This document shows positions 1-7,686 of a DNA stretch of 64,000 nt, in pieces. The position numbers and the translations under genes are program-made. The stretch's first letter is position 1. Each line of letters starts with the position of its first letter. The notes under the pieces are model-generated. The model was not told where the DNA came from and did not search any database. It worked only from the letters and a program-made list of their open reading frames with translations. The stretch spans positions 496,001-560,000 of the forward strand of contig NZ_SPUJ01000003.1 of NCBI RefSeq assembly GCF_004522105.1, read 5' to 3'. Source of the DNA: Nocardioides sp. 1609 (GTDB taxonomy: Bacteria; Actinomycetota; Actinomycetes; Propionibacteriales; Nocardioidaceae).

Positions 1-434
1 GCACCGACGTCGTGCTCCGGCTCGACGTCATCGGGCTCCCGCGCCCTCGCGACCTCTGGGCCGAGTTCACCGTGCGCACCCCGCGGCACGACTGGTTGGT
101 CAGCGTCGACGCCAGGGGGCCCGGCGGTGGCGTCTTCATCGGCCGGGCGCCCGACCTCACCGCCGTCGAGCCCGACGAGTGCGGGTTCATCACCTACGCC
201 ACCGTGTCGTCCGGGTGCGCAGGAGCGCAGGCGCGGATCAGCCGCTCAGCCGGCACGGTGGTCGCCACGGTGCCCCGCCGCTGCTTCCGCGCACCCGAGT
301 GGGTCCGCGTCGGTGCCGAGGTCCAGAACGTCGCAGCGGACGGCAGCTTCGACAGGTGGTCACCGCGCGGCGCCGACAACGGCGACTGGCGCACGCCGGT
401 CCTCGGTCCCCGGGTGCGTGCCGACCGGCGCTAG
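1..434 (+). CDS. C-terminal part of a probable secreted hypothetical protein (5' end outside window)
   Basis: The reading frame is open to the window edge (first full codon at position 3) and ends with TAG at 432-434, so only the last ~144 residues are visible. The visible part is a soluble, beta-rich sequence with two Cys-containing segments (VSSGCAG and RRCFRAP) followed by a WVRVG stretch. I associate the RRCF..P.WVRVG pattern with secreted hypothetical proteins of Nocardioidaceae, but name no family. An internal GTG at 12 could be a start, but nothing resembling a promoter can be judged so close to the edge. The stop codon forms the first three bases of the -10 hexamer of the next gene. 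Function unknown. Confidence 0.55.
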   Translation, partial: TDVVLRLDVIGLPRPRDLWAEFTVRTPRHDWLVSVDARGPGGGVFIGRAPDLTAVEPDECGFITYATVSSGCAGAQARISRSAGTVVATVPRRCFRAPEWVRVGAEVQNVAADGSFDRWSPRGADNGDWRTPVLGPRVRADRR

Positions 435-437
435 TCT
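432..437 (+). promoter_or_regulatory. -10 hexamer TAGTCT, leaderless start of 445
   Basis: TAGTCT is 7 nt before the ATG at 445, so the transcript should begin at or next to the start codon. Its first three bases are the stop codon of the upstream gene. Confidence 0.5.
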
Positions 438-444
438 CGCCGAC

Positions 445-828
445 ATGAACCCGGTCACCACCTTGTCCCTCGGCCGCATCGGCGTCGGCATCGCCGCTCT
501 CGTGAGGCCGGACGTCGTGTCCTCGACGATGGGCTCGCCGGCCGCGCCGACGTCCCGCCCCCTGCTGGCGCAGTGGTTCGGGACGCGCGAGATCGCCCTC
601 GGCACCGCCACCCTGCTCGCCTCCGGATCGGCCCGCCGCACGCTGGTGCTGGTCGGGATGGCCGTCGACGCCTCGGACGCCGCCACGGCCTACGCCGCCG
701 TCGGCGAGGAGGAGGTCCCCCGCAACGTCGGGCTGGGTCTCGTCGGGGTCGCCGGCATCGCCGTCGTCTCGGGTCTCCTCGGTCTGCGGGTCCGCAAGCA
801 GACCCGCACCTCCCTCGAGGCCGTCTGA
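445..828 (+). CDS. Small conserved membrane protein
   Basis: This is a 127-residue protein with about four hydrophobic segments: residues ~8-24, ~47-60, ~67-83 and a strong one at ~97-118, followed by a basic tail (RVRKQTRT). A membrane location is inferred from these segments. The reading frame extends further upstream, but the ATG at 445 is chosen because a TAGTCT -10 hexamer ends 7 nt before it. The mid-protein WFGTREIALG motif is seen in small actinobacterial membrane proteins of unknown role. It is convergent with the TauE/SafE gene, with hairpins between them. I do not recognise a specific function. Confidence 0.6.
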   Translation: MNPVTTLSLGRIGVGIAALVRPDVVSSTMGSPAAPTSRPLLAQWFGTREIALGTATLLASGSARRTLVLVGMAVDASDAATAYAAVGEEEVPRNVGLGLVGVAGIAVVSGLLGLRVRKQTRTSLEAV

Positions 829-983
829 CCTGGACCTCCCGCCGCCGGGTCTGCGATCGGGCCGCGAGCGCCCGGCTCCCCGGCCGGGTCGCCTTCTCGA
901 CACGCCGACTCACCCCGGACTTCGTTGCCGGGTCGGAGTCTCGACACCCCGACTCACCCGGGACCTCTCCCGGGTCGGCGCTG
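829..983. terminator. Convergent intergenic region with tandem terminator-like hairpins
   Basis: This gap separates two convergent genes. It holds two tandem ~43-bp units (895-938 and 939-980), each with TCTCGACAC, CCGACTCACC and a GGGTCGG end. Each unit contains a hairpin: CCCGG/CCGGG at 914-932 with a 9-nt loop, and a perfect ACCCGGG/CCCGGGT at 956-975 with a 6-nt loop. A third CCCGG/CCGGG pair lies at about 871-888. No T-tract follows. The likely role is bidirectional termination. The unit shares TCTCGAC with the larger repeat array near 37 kb but is otherwise different. Confidence 0.5.
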
Positions 984-1748
984 TCAGCCGGCGAGGATCG
1001 CGACGAAGGCGACCAGGCCGACGACGACGATGACCGCGCGCAGCGCGACCGGCGGCAGCCGCTTGCCGACCCGAGCGCCGAGCAGCCCGCCGACGACCGC
1101 GCCGCTGCCGATCAGCACGACGACCAGCCAGTCGACGTCGGCGACCACCGCGAAGATCGCACCGGCCACCCCGTTCACGGCGGCGGCGAGCACGTTCTTG
1201 ACGGCGTTGCTGCGCTGCAGCGACTGGGCGATGCCGATGCCGAGCACACCCATCAGGAGCACGCCCTGGGCGGCGCCGAAGTAGCCGCCGTACACGCCGG
1301 TGAGCAGCACGGCGGGCCAGACCCACCAGTGGTCCCCCTCGGTCTCGACCCCGCTCGCCTCCGCGCGCGCCCTGACCCACGCCGACAGCCTGGGTTGGAG
1401 GACGACCAGCACGACGCCGAGCATGATGAGGACCGGCACGATCGTCTCGAAGGCGCCCTCCGGCAGCCAGAGCAGCAGCACCGCACCGGTCGCACCGCCG
1501 AGCACCGAGGCGCTGAGCAGCCGGAGGACGCGCCCGCGCTGGCCGCCGAGCTCGTCGCGGTAGCCGATCGCGCCGGCGACGGACCCCGGCACGAGGCCGA
1601 TGTTGTTGGACACGTTCGCGACGACCGGCGGGACGCCGAACGCCAGCAGCGTCGGGAAGGTGATCAGGGTGCCGCTGCCGACGACGGAGTTGATCGTCCC
1701 GGCGGCCAGTCCGGCGAGGACGACCGCGACGCACTCGAGCAGGCTCAC
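984..1748 (-). CDS. TSUP (TauE/SafE) family membrane permease
   Basis: This 254-residue polytopic membrane protein has about eight hydrophobic segments. The N-terminal GTINSVVGSGTLITFPTLL and the internal GVYGGYFGAAQGVLLM are the paired half-repeats typical of the sulfite exporter TauE/SafE family, members of which move sulfite, sulfonates or other small organic anions. The substrate here cannot be read from the sequence. The GTG start at 1748 overlaps the TGA of the SPFH gene (GTGA), so it is probably translated from the NfeD-SPFH transcript. Length is normal for the family. Confidence 0.85.
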   Translation of the reverse strand: MSLLECVAVVLAGLAAGTINSVVGSGTLITFPTLLAFGVPPVVANVSNNIGLVPGSVAGAIGYRDELGGQRGRVLRLLSASVLGGATGAVLLLWLPEGAFETIVPVLIMLGVVLVVLQPRLSAWVRARAEASGVETEGDHWWVWPAVLLTGVYGGYFGAAQGVLLMGVLGIGIAQSLQRSNAVKNVLAAAVNGVAGAIFAVVADVDWLVVVLIGSGAVVGGLLGARVGKRLPPVALRAVIVVVGLVAFVAILAG

Positions 1749-2902
1749 CCGAGCGGGGCGGGCGGATCCTGGGGCTCGTCGGCCGGGACGTTGGTCGGGT
1801 CGATCGCCGGGTCGGTCGTCTCCACGACGACCGGCGGCTCGGCCTCGAGGGACCTGCCCGGGTGGGCGGCCACCTCGGCCTCGGCGATCGCGGCGGCGAC
1901 GGCGGCGTTCGAGCTGATCTGACCGCCGTCCTCGGGCACCTGCGGCTCGGTCGGGCCCATGTCGACGCGCTTGGCGGGTCCGTCGACCTTCTTCGGGATG
2001 CCGGCGACCTCGTGGACGGCGGAGCCGAGCCCCTCGAGGGCCTTGGTGATCTCGGAGGGGATGACCCACACCTTGTTGGCGTCGCCCTCGGCGATCTTCG
2101 GCATCATCTGCAGGTACTGGTAGGCCAGCAGCGACTGGTCGGGACGACCGTCGTGGATGGCCTGGAAGACCGTCTGGATCGCCTGGCCCTCACCCTGGGC
2201 GCGCAGGATCTGCGACTCGCGGTCGGCCTGGGCCCGCAGGATCTGCGACTCGCGGTCGCCCTCGGCGTTGAGGATCGAGGACTGCTTCGCGCCCTCGGCG
2301 GTGAGGATGGCGGCCTGGCGCTGCCCCTCGGCGCTGAGGATGACCGCGCGCTTCTCGCGGTCGGCGCGCATCTGCTTCTCCATCGAGTCCTTGATCGACG
2401 GGGGCGGGTCGATGCCCTTGAGCTCGACCCGGTTGACCCGGATGCCCCACTTGCCGGTCGCCTCGTCGAGGACGCCGCGCAGGCCGGAGTTGATGGAGTC
2501 GCGGCTGGTGAGCGTCTCCTCGAGGTCCATGCCACCGACGATGTTGCGCAGCGTCGTCGTGGTGAGCTGCTCGACGGCCTGGATGTAGTCGGCGATCTCG
2601 TACGTCGCAGCGATGGGGTCGGTGACCTGGAAGTAGATGACGGTGTCGATCGAGACCACGAGGTTGTCCTCGGTGATCACCGGCTGGGGCGGGAAGCTGA
2701 CGACCTGCTCGCGCAGGTCGATCTGGTAGCGCACCTTGTCGATGAACGGGAGCACCGTGTTGAGGCCGGCGGGCAGGGTCTCCTTGTACTTGCCGAACCG
2801 CTCGACGATGCCGGCGCGGGCCTGCGGGATGATCTGGATCGTCTTGGCGAGCAGGACGACCACGAACACCAGCAGCAGTCCGAGGGCGATCAGGAAACCC
2901 AT
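1745..2902 (-). CDS. SPFH/Band-7 (stomatin-like) membrane protein
   Basis: The protein has 385 residues: one N-terminal membrane anchor (~3-20), an SPFH domain (~25-190) including PQARAGIVERFGKY and GIDPPPSIKDSMEKQM, and then a helical stretch in which AEG and RAQ(A/G) motifs recur (AEGDRESQILRAQADRESQI). The C-terminal tail (~290-385) is rich in Pro and acidic residues and is probably disordered. It is the partner of the upstream NfeD protein, only 1 bp away; NfeD/stomatin pairs are thought to organise membrane microdomains and membrane protein quality control. The Mycobacterium tuberculosis equivalent is Rv1488, by gene order. A 30-bp direct repeat near 2208-2270 encodes the duplicated coiled-coil segment. 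Confidence 0.9.
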   Translation of the reverse strand: MGFLIALGLLLVFVVVLLAKTIQIIPQARAGIVERFGKYKETLPAGLNTVLPFIDKVRYQIDLREQVVSFPPQPVITEDNLVVSIDTVIYFQVTDPIAATYEIADYIQAVEQLTTTTLRNIVGGMDLEETLTSRDSINSGLRGVLDEATGKWGIRVNRVELKGIDPPPSIKDSMEKQMRADREKRAVILSAEGQRQAAILTAEGAKQSSILNAEGDRESQILRAQADRESQILRAQGEGQAIQTVFQAIHDGRPDQSLLAYQYLQMMPKIAEGDANKVWVIPSEITKALEGLGSAVHEVAGIPKKVDGPAKRVDMGPTEPQVPEDGGQISSNAAVAAAIAEAEVAAHPGRSLEAEPPVVVETTDPAIDPTNVPADEPQDPPAPLG

Positions 2903-2903
2903 G

Positions 2904-3371
2904 TCAGTCACTCTCCTCGAGCGTGGATACCGGGTGGACCAGGGCTGTCGCACCCTGGATCGCGAAGACCTCGACCCTCTGGCCGGGAGCGATGGTGAGG
3001 GTCTCGTCGTACGGGGTGGCCGACCAGATCTCGCCGTCGATGCGCACGCGTCCCGGCTCGTTGGCCGTGATCGCGGCGGTGACCAGACCCTGCCGGCCGA
3101 CCAGCTTGCCGTGGCCGAGGCTGAGCTCGGGTCCGGTGTGCAGGCGCTTGACGACCGAGGGGCGCACCAGGGCCAGCATCGCGACGGACGCACCGCCCGC
3201 GACCAGCACCTGGGCGAGCACCGGGGCACCGAGCAGCGCGGTCACCATCGCGGCGACCGCCCCGACGGCCAGCATGACCAGCACCAGGTCGAGGCTCATC
3301 AGCTCGGCCACGCCCAGGAAGACCGCGAGCGCGAGCCACGCGCTCCACAGGTTGTCTCCGAGCCACTCCAT
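2904..3371 (-). CDS. NfeD-like membrane protein
   Basis: The protein has 155 residues: two or three transmembrane helices (~10-28, ~32-50, ~52-66), then a C-terminal OB-fold-like domain (~85-150) with the conserved pattern KLVGRQGLV...GRVRIDGEIWSA...GQRVEV. This is the short NfeD type without the ClpP-like protease domain. It is the first gene of the NfeD-SPFH-TSUP unit. The ATG is supported by TAGGCT 6 nt upstream. Its family binds stomatin partners in the membrane, matching the adjacent SPFH gene. Confidence 0.88.
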   Translation of the reverse strand: MEWLGDNLWSAWLALAVFLGVAELMSLDLVLVMLAVGAVAAMVTALLGAPVLAQVLVAGGASVAMLALVRPSVVKRLHTGPELSLGHGKLVGRQGLVTAAITANEPGRVRIDGEIWSATPYDETLTIAPGQRVEVFAIQGATALVHPVSTLEESD

Positions 3372-3377
3372 GACCCG

Positions 3378-3383
3378 AGCCTA
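3378..3383 (-). promoter_or_regulatory. -10 hexamer TAGGCT, leaderless start of NfeD gene
   Basis: TAGGCT (minus strand) is 6 nt before the ATG at 3371. Confidence 0.5.
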
Positions 3384-3401
3384 GTGGGGAGGTCGCGACG
3401 A

Positions 3402-4196
3402 TCAGCGGTGGCGAGGACGGCGTCGCGCCGCCCAGCGCTCGTCCTCGTGCTGGAGCTGCAGCGGCATGCCGAACGTCGCCGACAGGTGCGACTCGGTGAG
3501 GACGTCGTCGACCGGGCCCTCGGCCACCACCGCGCCGGCACGCAGCAGCAGTGCGTGGGTGAACCCGGGCGGGATCTCCTCCACGTGGTGGGAGACGAGC
3601 ACGGTCGCCGGGGCGTCGGGGTCGTAGGCGAGGTTGGAGAGGGTGGCCACCAGGTCCTCGCGCCCGCCGAGGTCGAGACCGGCGGCGGGCTCGTCGAGCA
3701 GCAGCAGCTCCGGGTCGGTCATCAGGGCGCGGGCGACCAGGACCCGCTTGCGCTCACCCTCGCTGAGGGTGCCGAACGTCCGGTCGACCAGGTGGTCGAC
3801 GCCGACCTCGCGCAGCAGCTGGAGGGCACGCCCGTGGTCGAGGTCGTCGTACTCCTCGCGCCACCGGCCGACGACGCCGTACGCCGCCGACACGACGACG
3901 TCGCGCACGACCTCGTGCCGCGGGACCCGCTCGGACAGCGCCGCGCTGGTGAGGCCGATCCGGGGCCGCAGCTCGAACACGTCGACGGTGCCGATCAGCT
4001 CGCCCAGCACGCCCACGGCGCCGTCGGTCGGGTGGACCTGGGCCGAGGCGACCTGGAGCAGGGTGGTCTTGCCCGCGCCGTTGGGGCCGAGGACGACCCA
4101 GCGTTCCCCCTCCCGCACGACCCAGGTCACGGCGTCGAGGAGGGTCGTGGTGCCCCGGCGCACCGTCACGTCGGCGAACTCGAGGACCGCAGCCAT
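3402..4196 (-). CDS. ABC transporter ATP-binding protein (single ATPase subunit)
   Basis: This 264-residue ATPase has Walker A GPNGAGKTT near residue 39, an ABC signature in the variant form LSEGERKR, Walker B LLLLDEP and an H-loop SHHVEEIP. No membrane subunit is encoded next to it, so it may work with a permease elsewhere or in a non-transport role. It resembles the ModF/YlmA-like cytosolic ATPases, an assignment I make with low confidence. Transcription is monocistronic, with a TAGGGT -10 hexamer 6 nt before the ATG. It faces away from the unknown gene at 4242. Confidence 0.85.
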   Translation of the reverse strand: MAAVLEFADVTVRRGTTTLLDAVTWVVREGERWVVLGPNGAGKTTLLQVASAQVHPTDGAVGVLGELIGTVDVFELRPRIGLTSAALSERVPRHEVVRDVVVSAAYGVVGRWREEYDDLDHGRALQLLREVGVDHLVDRTFGTLSEGERKRVLVARALMTDPELLLLDEPAAGLDLGGREDLVATLSNLAYDPDAPATVLVSHHVEEIPPGFTHALLLRAGAVVAEGPVDDVLTESHLSATFGMPLQLQHEDERWAARRRPRHR

Positions 4197-4202
4197 GCCG
4201 CC

Positions 4203-4208
4203 ACCCTA
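4203..4208 (-). promoter_or_regulatory. -10 hexamer TAGGGT, leaderless start of ABC ATPase
   Basis: TAGGGT (minus strand) is 6 nt before the ATG at 4196. Confidence 0.5.
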
Positions 4209-4227
4209 GGCGGTCGGGATCGGTGGC

Positions 4228-4233
4228 TACGCT
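4228..4233 (+). promoter_or_regulatory. -10 hexamer TACGCT, start of 4242
   Basis: TACGCT is 8 nt before the GTG at 4242, which fixes the start within a longer open frame. Confidence 0.45.
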
Positions 4234-4241
4234 CGGCCTCC

Positions 4242-4979
4242 GTGAGCAGCACGACGACCGAGCAGTTCCCGGTGGCGGGACGCCTCGCCTGGTGGGGCAC
4301 CGCGTGGCTGCGCGGGCACGTCGGGCCCGACGACCTCCTCGACGGCGTGATCGCCGACGACGTGACCCACGTCGTGCTCGGCTCGGACGCCGGCCCCGGT
4401 CTGCTCGGCGCGCTGGCGGCGCTGCGGACGGCGGGCGCGAGCGGCTTCGGCGCGACGTTCCCGGCCGAGGGCGACCTGGTCGGGCTCGGCGGGCCCGTCG
4501 TGTTCAACGACGCGGTGCTGGAGGTCGGCGAGGGCGTCGTCGCCGTCGGCACCGAGTCGGGGCTCGTGCCCACCCGCGTGGGGCCGACCGTCGAGTGGCA
4601 GGTGCTGCCGGCCCGGCGGCGCCAGCTGCCGGACGTCGGCGAGTCCGACCGCGAGATGCGCGCGGTGCTCCCCGAGACGGCCGAGCGGCTGGCCGTCCTG
4701 GACGTCGCCCGGTGGCGACCCGAGGTGGCCGACCGGTTGATGAACCTGCGCCACCGCCCCGCGATCGATGCTCCCCCCGGCGTCCCCGCCCGGTGCGTGG
4801 ACCTGGCCGCGCGCGGGCTCCAGGCCCTCGGCATCGCCGAGCTGGCGCTGGAGGACGACGGCGGCGCCCTGTCGGTGTGGGAGATGGACCAGCGTCGCGA
4901 CGCGCTCGCCCCGCTCGCGCGAGCCGGTCGACGCGCGCTCGTCGCCGCCTGCTCGCCCGAGGTGTGGCCGCCGGACTGA
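4242..4979 (+). CDS. Conserved hypothetical protein, cytosolic
   Basis: The protein has 245 residues, no signal peptide and no transmembrane segment. The frame is open far upstream across the ABC gene, but GTG at 4242 is chosen from the TACGCT hexamer 8 nt before it. The N-terminal half is Gly/Val/Asp-rich with a repeated V.LG.. pattern; the C-terminal half is more helical (RLAVLDVARWRPEVADRLMNLRH). I do not recognise a domain. The position between an ABC ATPase and a VOC protein gives no functional hint. It is probably a lineage-restricted actinobacterial protein. Confidence 0.6.
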   Translation: MSSTTTEQFPVAGRLAWWGTAWLRGHVGPDDLLDGVIADDVTHVVLGSDAGPGLLGALAALRTAGASGFGATFPAEGDLVGLGGPVVFNDAVLEVGEGVVAVGTESGLVPTRVGPTVEWQVLPARRRQLPDVGESDREMRAVLPETAERLAVLDVARWRPEVADRLMNLRHRPAIDAPPGVPARCVDLAARGLQALGIAELALEDDGGALSVWEMDQRRDALAPLARAGRRALVAACSPEVWPPD

Positions 4980-5013
4980 GCCGCGCCGGCGGGGCACGGT
5001 CGCCGACGTCCTC

Positions 5014-5373
5014 TCAGGCGCCCCAGACGCCGATCTCGTTGCCGGCGGGGTCGAGCAGGTGGAAGCGCCGGCCGCCGGGGAAGGCGTAGGGGCCCTCGAC
5101 GATCTCTCCCCCGGCCGCCCGCACCGCCGCGGCGGTGGCGTCGAGGTCGGCGGACCAGAGGAGCACGAGCGCCCCCCGCCGGCCGCGCGGCTCGGCCGGG
5201 TTGAGGCCGCCGATCTCGCCCTCGCCGCCGGGCCGCCGGATGCCGACGTAGTCGGGGCCGGGTCCGTAGTCGTTGAACGTCCAGCCCAGGGCGGCGGCGT
5301 AGAACGCCTTGGCGGCGACGAGGTCGGGGCAGTCGAGCTCGACGTAGTCGAACGAGTGGTGCAGCTGGGTCAT
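5014..5373 (-). CDS. VOC family (glyoxalase/bleomycin resistance fold) protein
   Basis: This single-domain protein of about 119 residues has the vicinal-oxygen-chelate pattern: FDYVELDCPDLVAAKAFYAAALGW at the N terminus and GGRRFHLLDPAGNEIGVW at the C terminus, with a metal-ligand-type Glu near the end. The substrate is unknown. The ATG at 5373 shares bases with the TGA of the NTF2-like gene, and a GTG just before it (5376) is an alternative. The two form a coupled two-gene unit. Confidence 0.85.
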   Translation of the reverse strand: MTQLHHSFDYVELDCPDLVAAKAFYAAALGWTFNDYGPGPDYVGIRRPGGEGEIGGLNPAEPRGRRGALVLLWSADLDATAAAVRAAGGEIVEGPYAFPGGRRFHLLDPAGNEIGVWGA

Positions 5374-5777
5374 CACGTGCTCCTGTCGGGTGGGGGTTGT
5401 TCGGCCTCGGTCCAGACCTCCACGAGCTCGACGAGCGCGCCGGCCGCGACGGTCGCGAAGAGGGCCACGTGGAAGGTCGAGCCGCCGTCGCTCACCCGGG
5501 CCCGGCCCGCTGCGCGGTCACCGTCGGCGACGACGTCCTGCAGCGTGACGCGCCAGGCCCCGGGGTAGTCGCGGTTGAAGGCGACCTGGGCGTCGGCGTC
5601 GAACCGCTCGCCGGTGTGCACCAGCAGGGCCTCGAAGCCCGGGGCGAGACACGCGGCCAGATCGTGCCAGTCGCGGGCGTCGAGCGCTGCGACGTAGCGG
5701 CGCAGCGCCGCGCCCGACGACGGGCCGGGTGGGACGGGCGGCTGCTCGGGGTCCGTGGGGGCAGCCTCGGGGTCCAT
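5373..5777 (-). CDS. SnoaL/NTF2-like protein
   Basis: The protein has 134 residues. After a Pro-rich N-terminal tail (~1-25), the sequence ALRRYVAALDARDWHDLAACLAPGFEALLVHTGERFDADAQVAFNRDYPG fits a nuclear-transport-factor-2-like fold of the SnoaL group, in which a cone-shaped pocket binds small ligands. A DUF4440-like role is possible. Start ATG at 5777. It is translationally coupled to the downstream VOC gene and divergent from serB. Specific substrate unknown. Confidence 0.72.
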   Translation of the reverse strand: MDPEAAPTDPEQPPVPPGPSSGAALRRYVAALDARDWHDLAACLAPGFEALLVHTGERFDADAQVAFNRDYPGAWRVTLQDVVADGDRAAGRARVSDGGSTFHVALFATVAAGALVELVEVWTEAEQPPPDRST

Positions 5778-5847
5778 GGGGACAGCATGGAGGCGACCAC
5801 CGACACCCGCCACCGGCACCGACCACCGTCGTGGGGCCGACGAGCGA

Positions 5848-5853
5848 TATCCT
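5848..5853 (+). promoter_or_regulatory. -10 hexamer TATCCT, start of serB
   Basis: TATCCT is 8 nt before the ATG at 5862. Confidence 0.45.
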
Positions 5854-5861
5854 CGCGCCTG

Positions 5862-7082
5862 ATGAGCGCCCAGAAGGACCCGACCGACACCCTGCTCGTG
5901 ACCCTCTCCGGGAAGGACCGCCCCGGCGTCACCTCGGCGATCTTCGCGGCCCTGTCCGGCGCCGGCGTCGAGGTGATCGACGTCGAGCAGATCATCCTGC
6001 GGCGGCGCCTGATCCTCGGGGTGCTGGTGACCGCGCCGCGTGAGTGGAGGAAGGTCGCTCGCGTCGTGGAGGACACCGCCGCGGCGCTCGGCATGCAGGT
6101 CGAGGTCGAGCGCGGCTCCGGCGACAACCGTTCCCGGGGGACCGGGCGCTCCCACGTCACGGTGATCGGCAGCCCGCTGCGCGCCTCCCAGATGGCCGCG
6201 ATCGCCGGCCGGATCGCCGACAGCGGAGGCAACATCGACCGGATCGAGCGGATGGCGCGCTACCCGGTCACCGCGATCGACCTCGACGTCTCCGGCTCCG
6301 ACCCCGAGACGCTCCGGTCGCTGCTCGCGCCCGAGGCGGCCCACCAGGGTGTCGACGTCGCCGTCCAGCCGGCCAACCTGCTGCGCCGCGGCGTGCGGCT
6401 CATCGTGATGGACGTCGACAGCACGCTCATCCAGGGCGAGGTGATCGAGATGCTCGCCGCCCACGCCGGGCACGAGGAGGAGGTCGCCGGCGTCACGGAG
6501 GCCGCGATGCGCGGCGAGCTCGACTTCGAGGAGTCGCTGCGCGCCCGGGTCTCGCTGCTCGCCGGCCTGGACGCCGCCGTGCTCGACGCCGTGTACGACG
6601 ACATCGTGGTGACCCCCGGCGTCCGCACGATGGTGCGCACGCTGCGTCGCCTCGGCTACCGCTTCGCGATCGTCAGCGGTGGGTTCAGCCAGATCACCGA
6701 CCGGCTCGCGGCCGACCTCGGCATCCACTTCGCCCGCGCCAACGAGCTCGAGATCGTCGACGGACGGCTCACCGGCCGCATCGTCGGGCCGGTCGTCGAC
6801 CGGGCCGGCAAGGCGGCCGCGCTGCGCGAGTTCGCCGAGCGGGTCGGCGTGCCGGTCGCCGCGACGATCGCGATCGGCGACGGGGCCAACGACCTCGACA
6901 TGCTCAACGCCGCCGGTCTCGGGATCGCCTACAACGCGCGGCCGGTCGTGCAGCGCGCGGCCGACACGACGGTGAACGTGCCCTACCTCGACACCATCCT
7001 CTACCTGCTCGGCATCTCCCGCGAGGAGATCGAGGCCGCCGACGCCGAGGCCGGCATCGTCACGCCGGCCCCGCCGGTCTGA
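5862..7082 (+). CDS. serB: Phosphoserine phosphatase with N-terminal ACT domains
   Basis: The protein (406 residues) dephosphorylates O-phosphoserine in the last step of serine synthesis. Two tandem ACT regulatory domains lie at ~8-85 and ~93-170 (VTLSGKDRPGVTSAIFAAL; VTVIGSPLRASQMAAI), followed by a HAD phosphatase core: motif I VMDVDSTLIQGE (nucleophile Asp), motif II IVSGGFSQ, motif III Lys, and motif IV GDGANDLDM. This is the actinobacterial SerB2-type architecture, usually feedback-regulated by serine through the ACT domains. The 3' end overlaps the convergent VTT gene by 23 bp. Confidence 0.95.
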   Translation: MSAQKDPTDTLLVTLSGKDRPGVTSAIFAALSGAGVEVIDVEQIILRRRLILGVLVTAPREWRKVARVVEDTAAALGMQVEVERGSGDNRSRGTGRSHVTVIGSPLRASQMAAIAGRIADSGGNIDRIERMARYPVTAIDLDVSGSDPETLRSLLAPEAAHQGVDVAVQPANLLRRGVRLIVMDVDSTLIQGEVIEMLAAHAGHEEEVAGVTEAAMRGELDFEESLRARVSLLAGLDAAVLDAVYDDIVVTPGVRTMVRTLRRLGYRFAIVSGGFSQITDRLAADLGIHFARANELEIVDGRLTGRIVGPVVDRAGKAAALREFAERVGVPVAATIAIGDGANDLDMLNAAGLGIAYNARPVVQRAADTTVNVPYLDTILYLLGISREEIEAADAEAGIVTPAPPV

Positions 7083-7686
7083 CGTCCGCGCCGTCGTGCG
7101 GCACGTCGTCGCGGCGGGAGCGGCGCAGCCGGGGCAGCCGGGGCAGCACCAGGCCGACCACGAGCGCGGCGACGACGACCACCACGACCGCGACCGCGGG
7201 GTCGGGGACCAGCGCGTCGCCGGCGAGCCCGATGCCGCCGTACAGGCAGGACCAGAGCAGGGCAGCGGCGACGTCGGCACTCGCGAACCGCACCAGCGGG
7301 TAGCCGCCGAGCGCGGCGGCCAGCAGCACCGGGACCCGGCCGCCCGGGACCAGCCGCGAGAGCAGCAGCGAGCGGACCTCGTCGGCCTCGAGCCGGGCCC
7401 GCAGGTGCTGCAGGGTGCCGTCGGGGTCGTCGGCGCGGAGCCAGCCGACCCGGTGTGCGAGCGGCGCCCCGGCCGTCCGCAGCGCGGCGTAGGTGACGAC
7501 GTCGCCGGTGTAGGCGCCCGCGCCTCCCACGAGGAGCACGAGCACGACCTCCCACGGGTGCTCGGCGCGGGCCAGGACGGCGGCGGCGCTGACCGCGGCG
7601 CCGGTCGGCACGACCGGGACCACGGCGCCGAACGCCACCACCCCGAACAGCGCGAGCAGGCCGGTGACGCCCAGGTCGCCGCTCAC
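7060..7686 (-). CDS. VTT/DedA-type (SNARE-associated) membrane protein
   Basis: This 208-residue polytopic protein has hydrophobic segments at ~6-36, ~45-65, ~118-160 and ~165-185. GAYTGDVVTYAALR and LLLSRLVPGGRVPVLLAAALGGYPL match the VTT (DedA) family, whose members are linked to lipid scrambling and envelope homeostasis. The GTG start overlaps the TGA of the metallo-beta-lactamase gene (GTGA), making it the third gene of a coupled operon. The last 23 bp overlap the convergent serB gene. A basic, soluble tail (LRRSRRDDVPHDG) ends the protein. Confidence 0.8.
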   Translation of the reverse strand: MSGDLGVTGLLALFGVVAFGAVVPVVPTGAAVSAAAVLARAEHPWEVVLVLLVGGAGAYTGDVVTYAALRTAGAPLAHRVGWLRADDPDGTLQHLRARLEADEVRSLLLSRLVPGGRVPVLLAAALGGYPLVRFASADVAAALLWSCLYGGIGLAGDALVPDPAVAVVVVVVAALVVGLVLPRLPRLRRSRRDDVPHDGADVRPAGPA

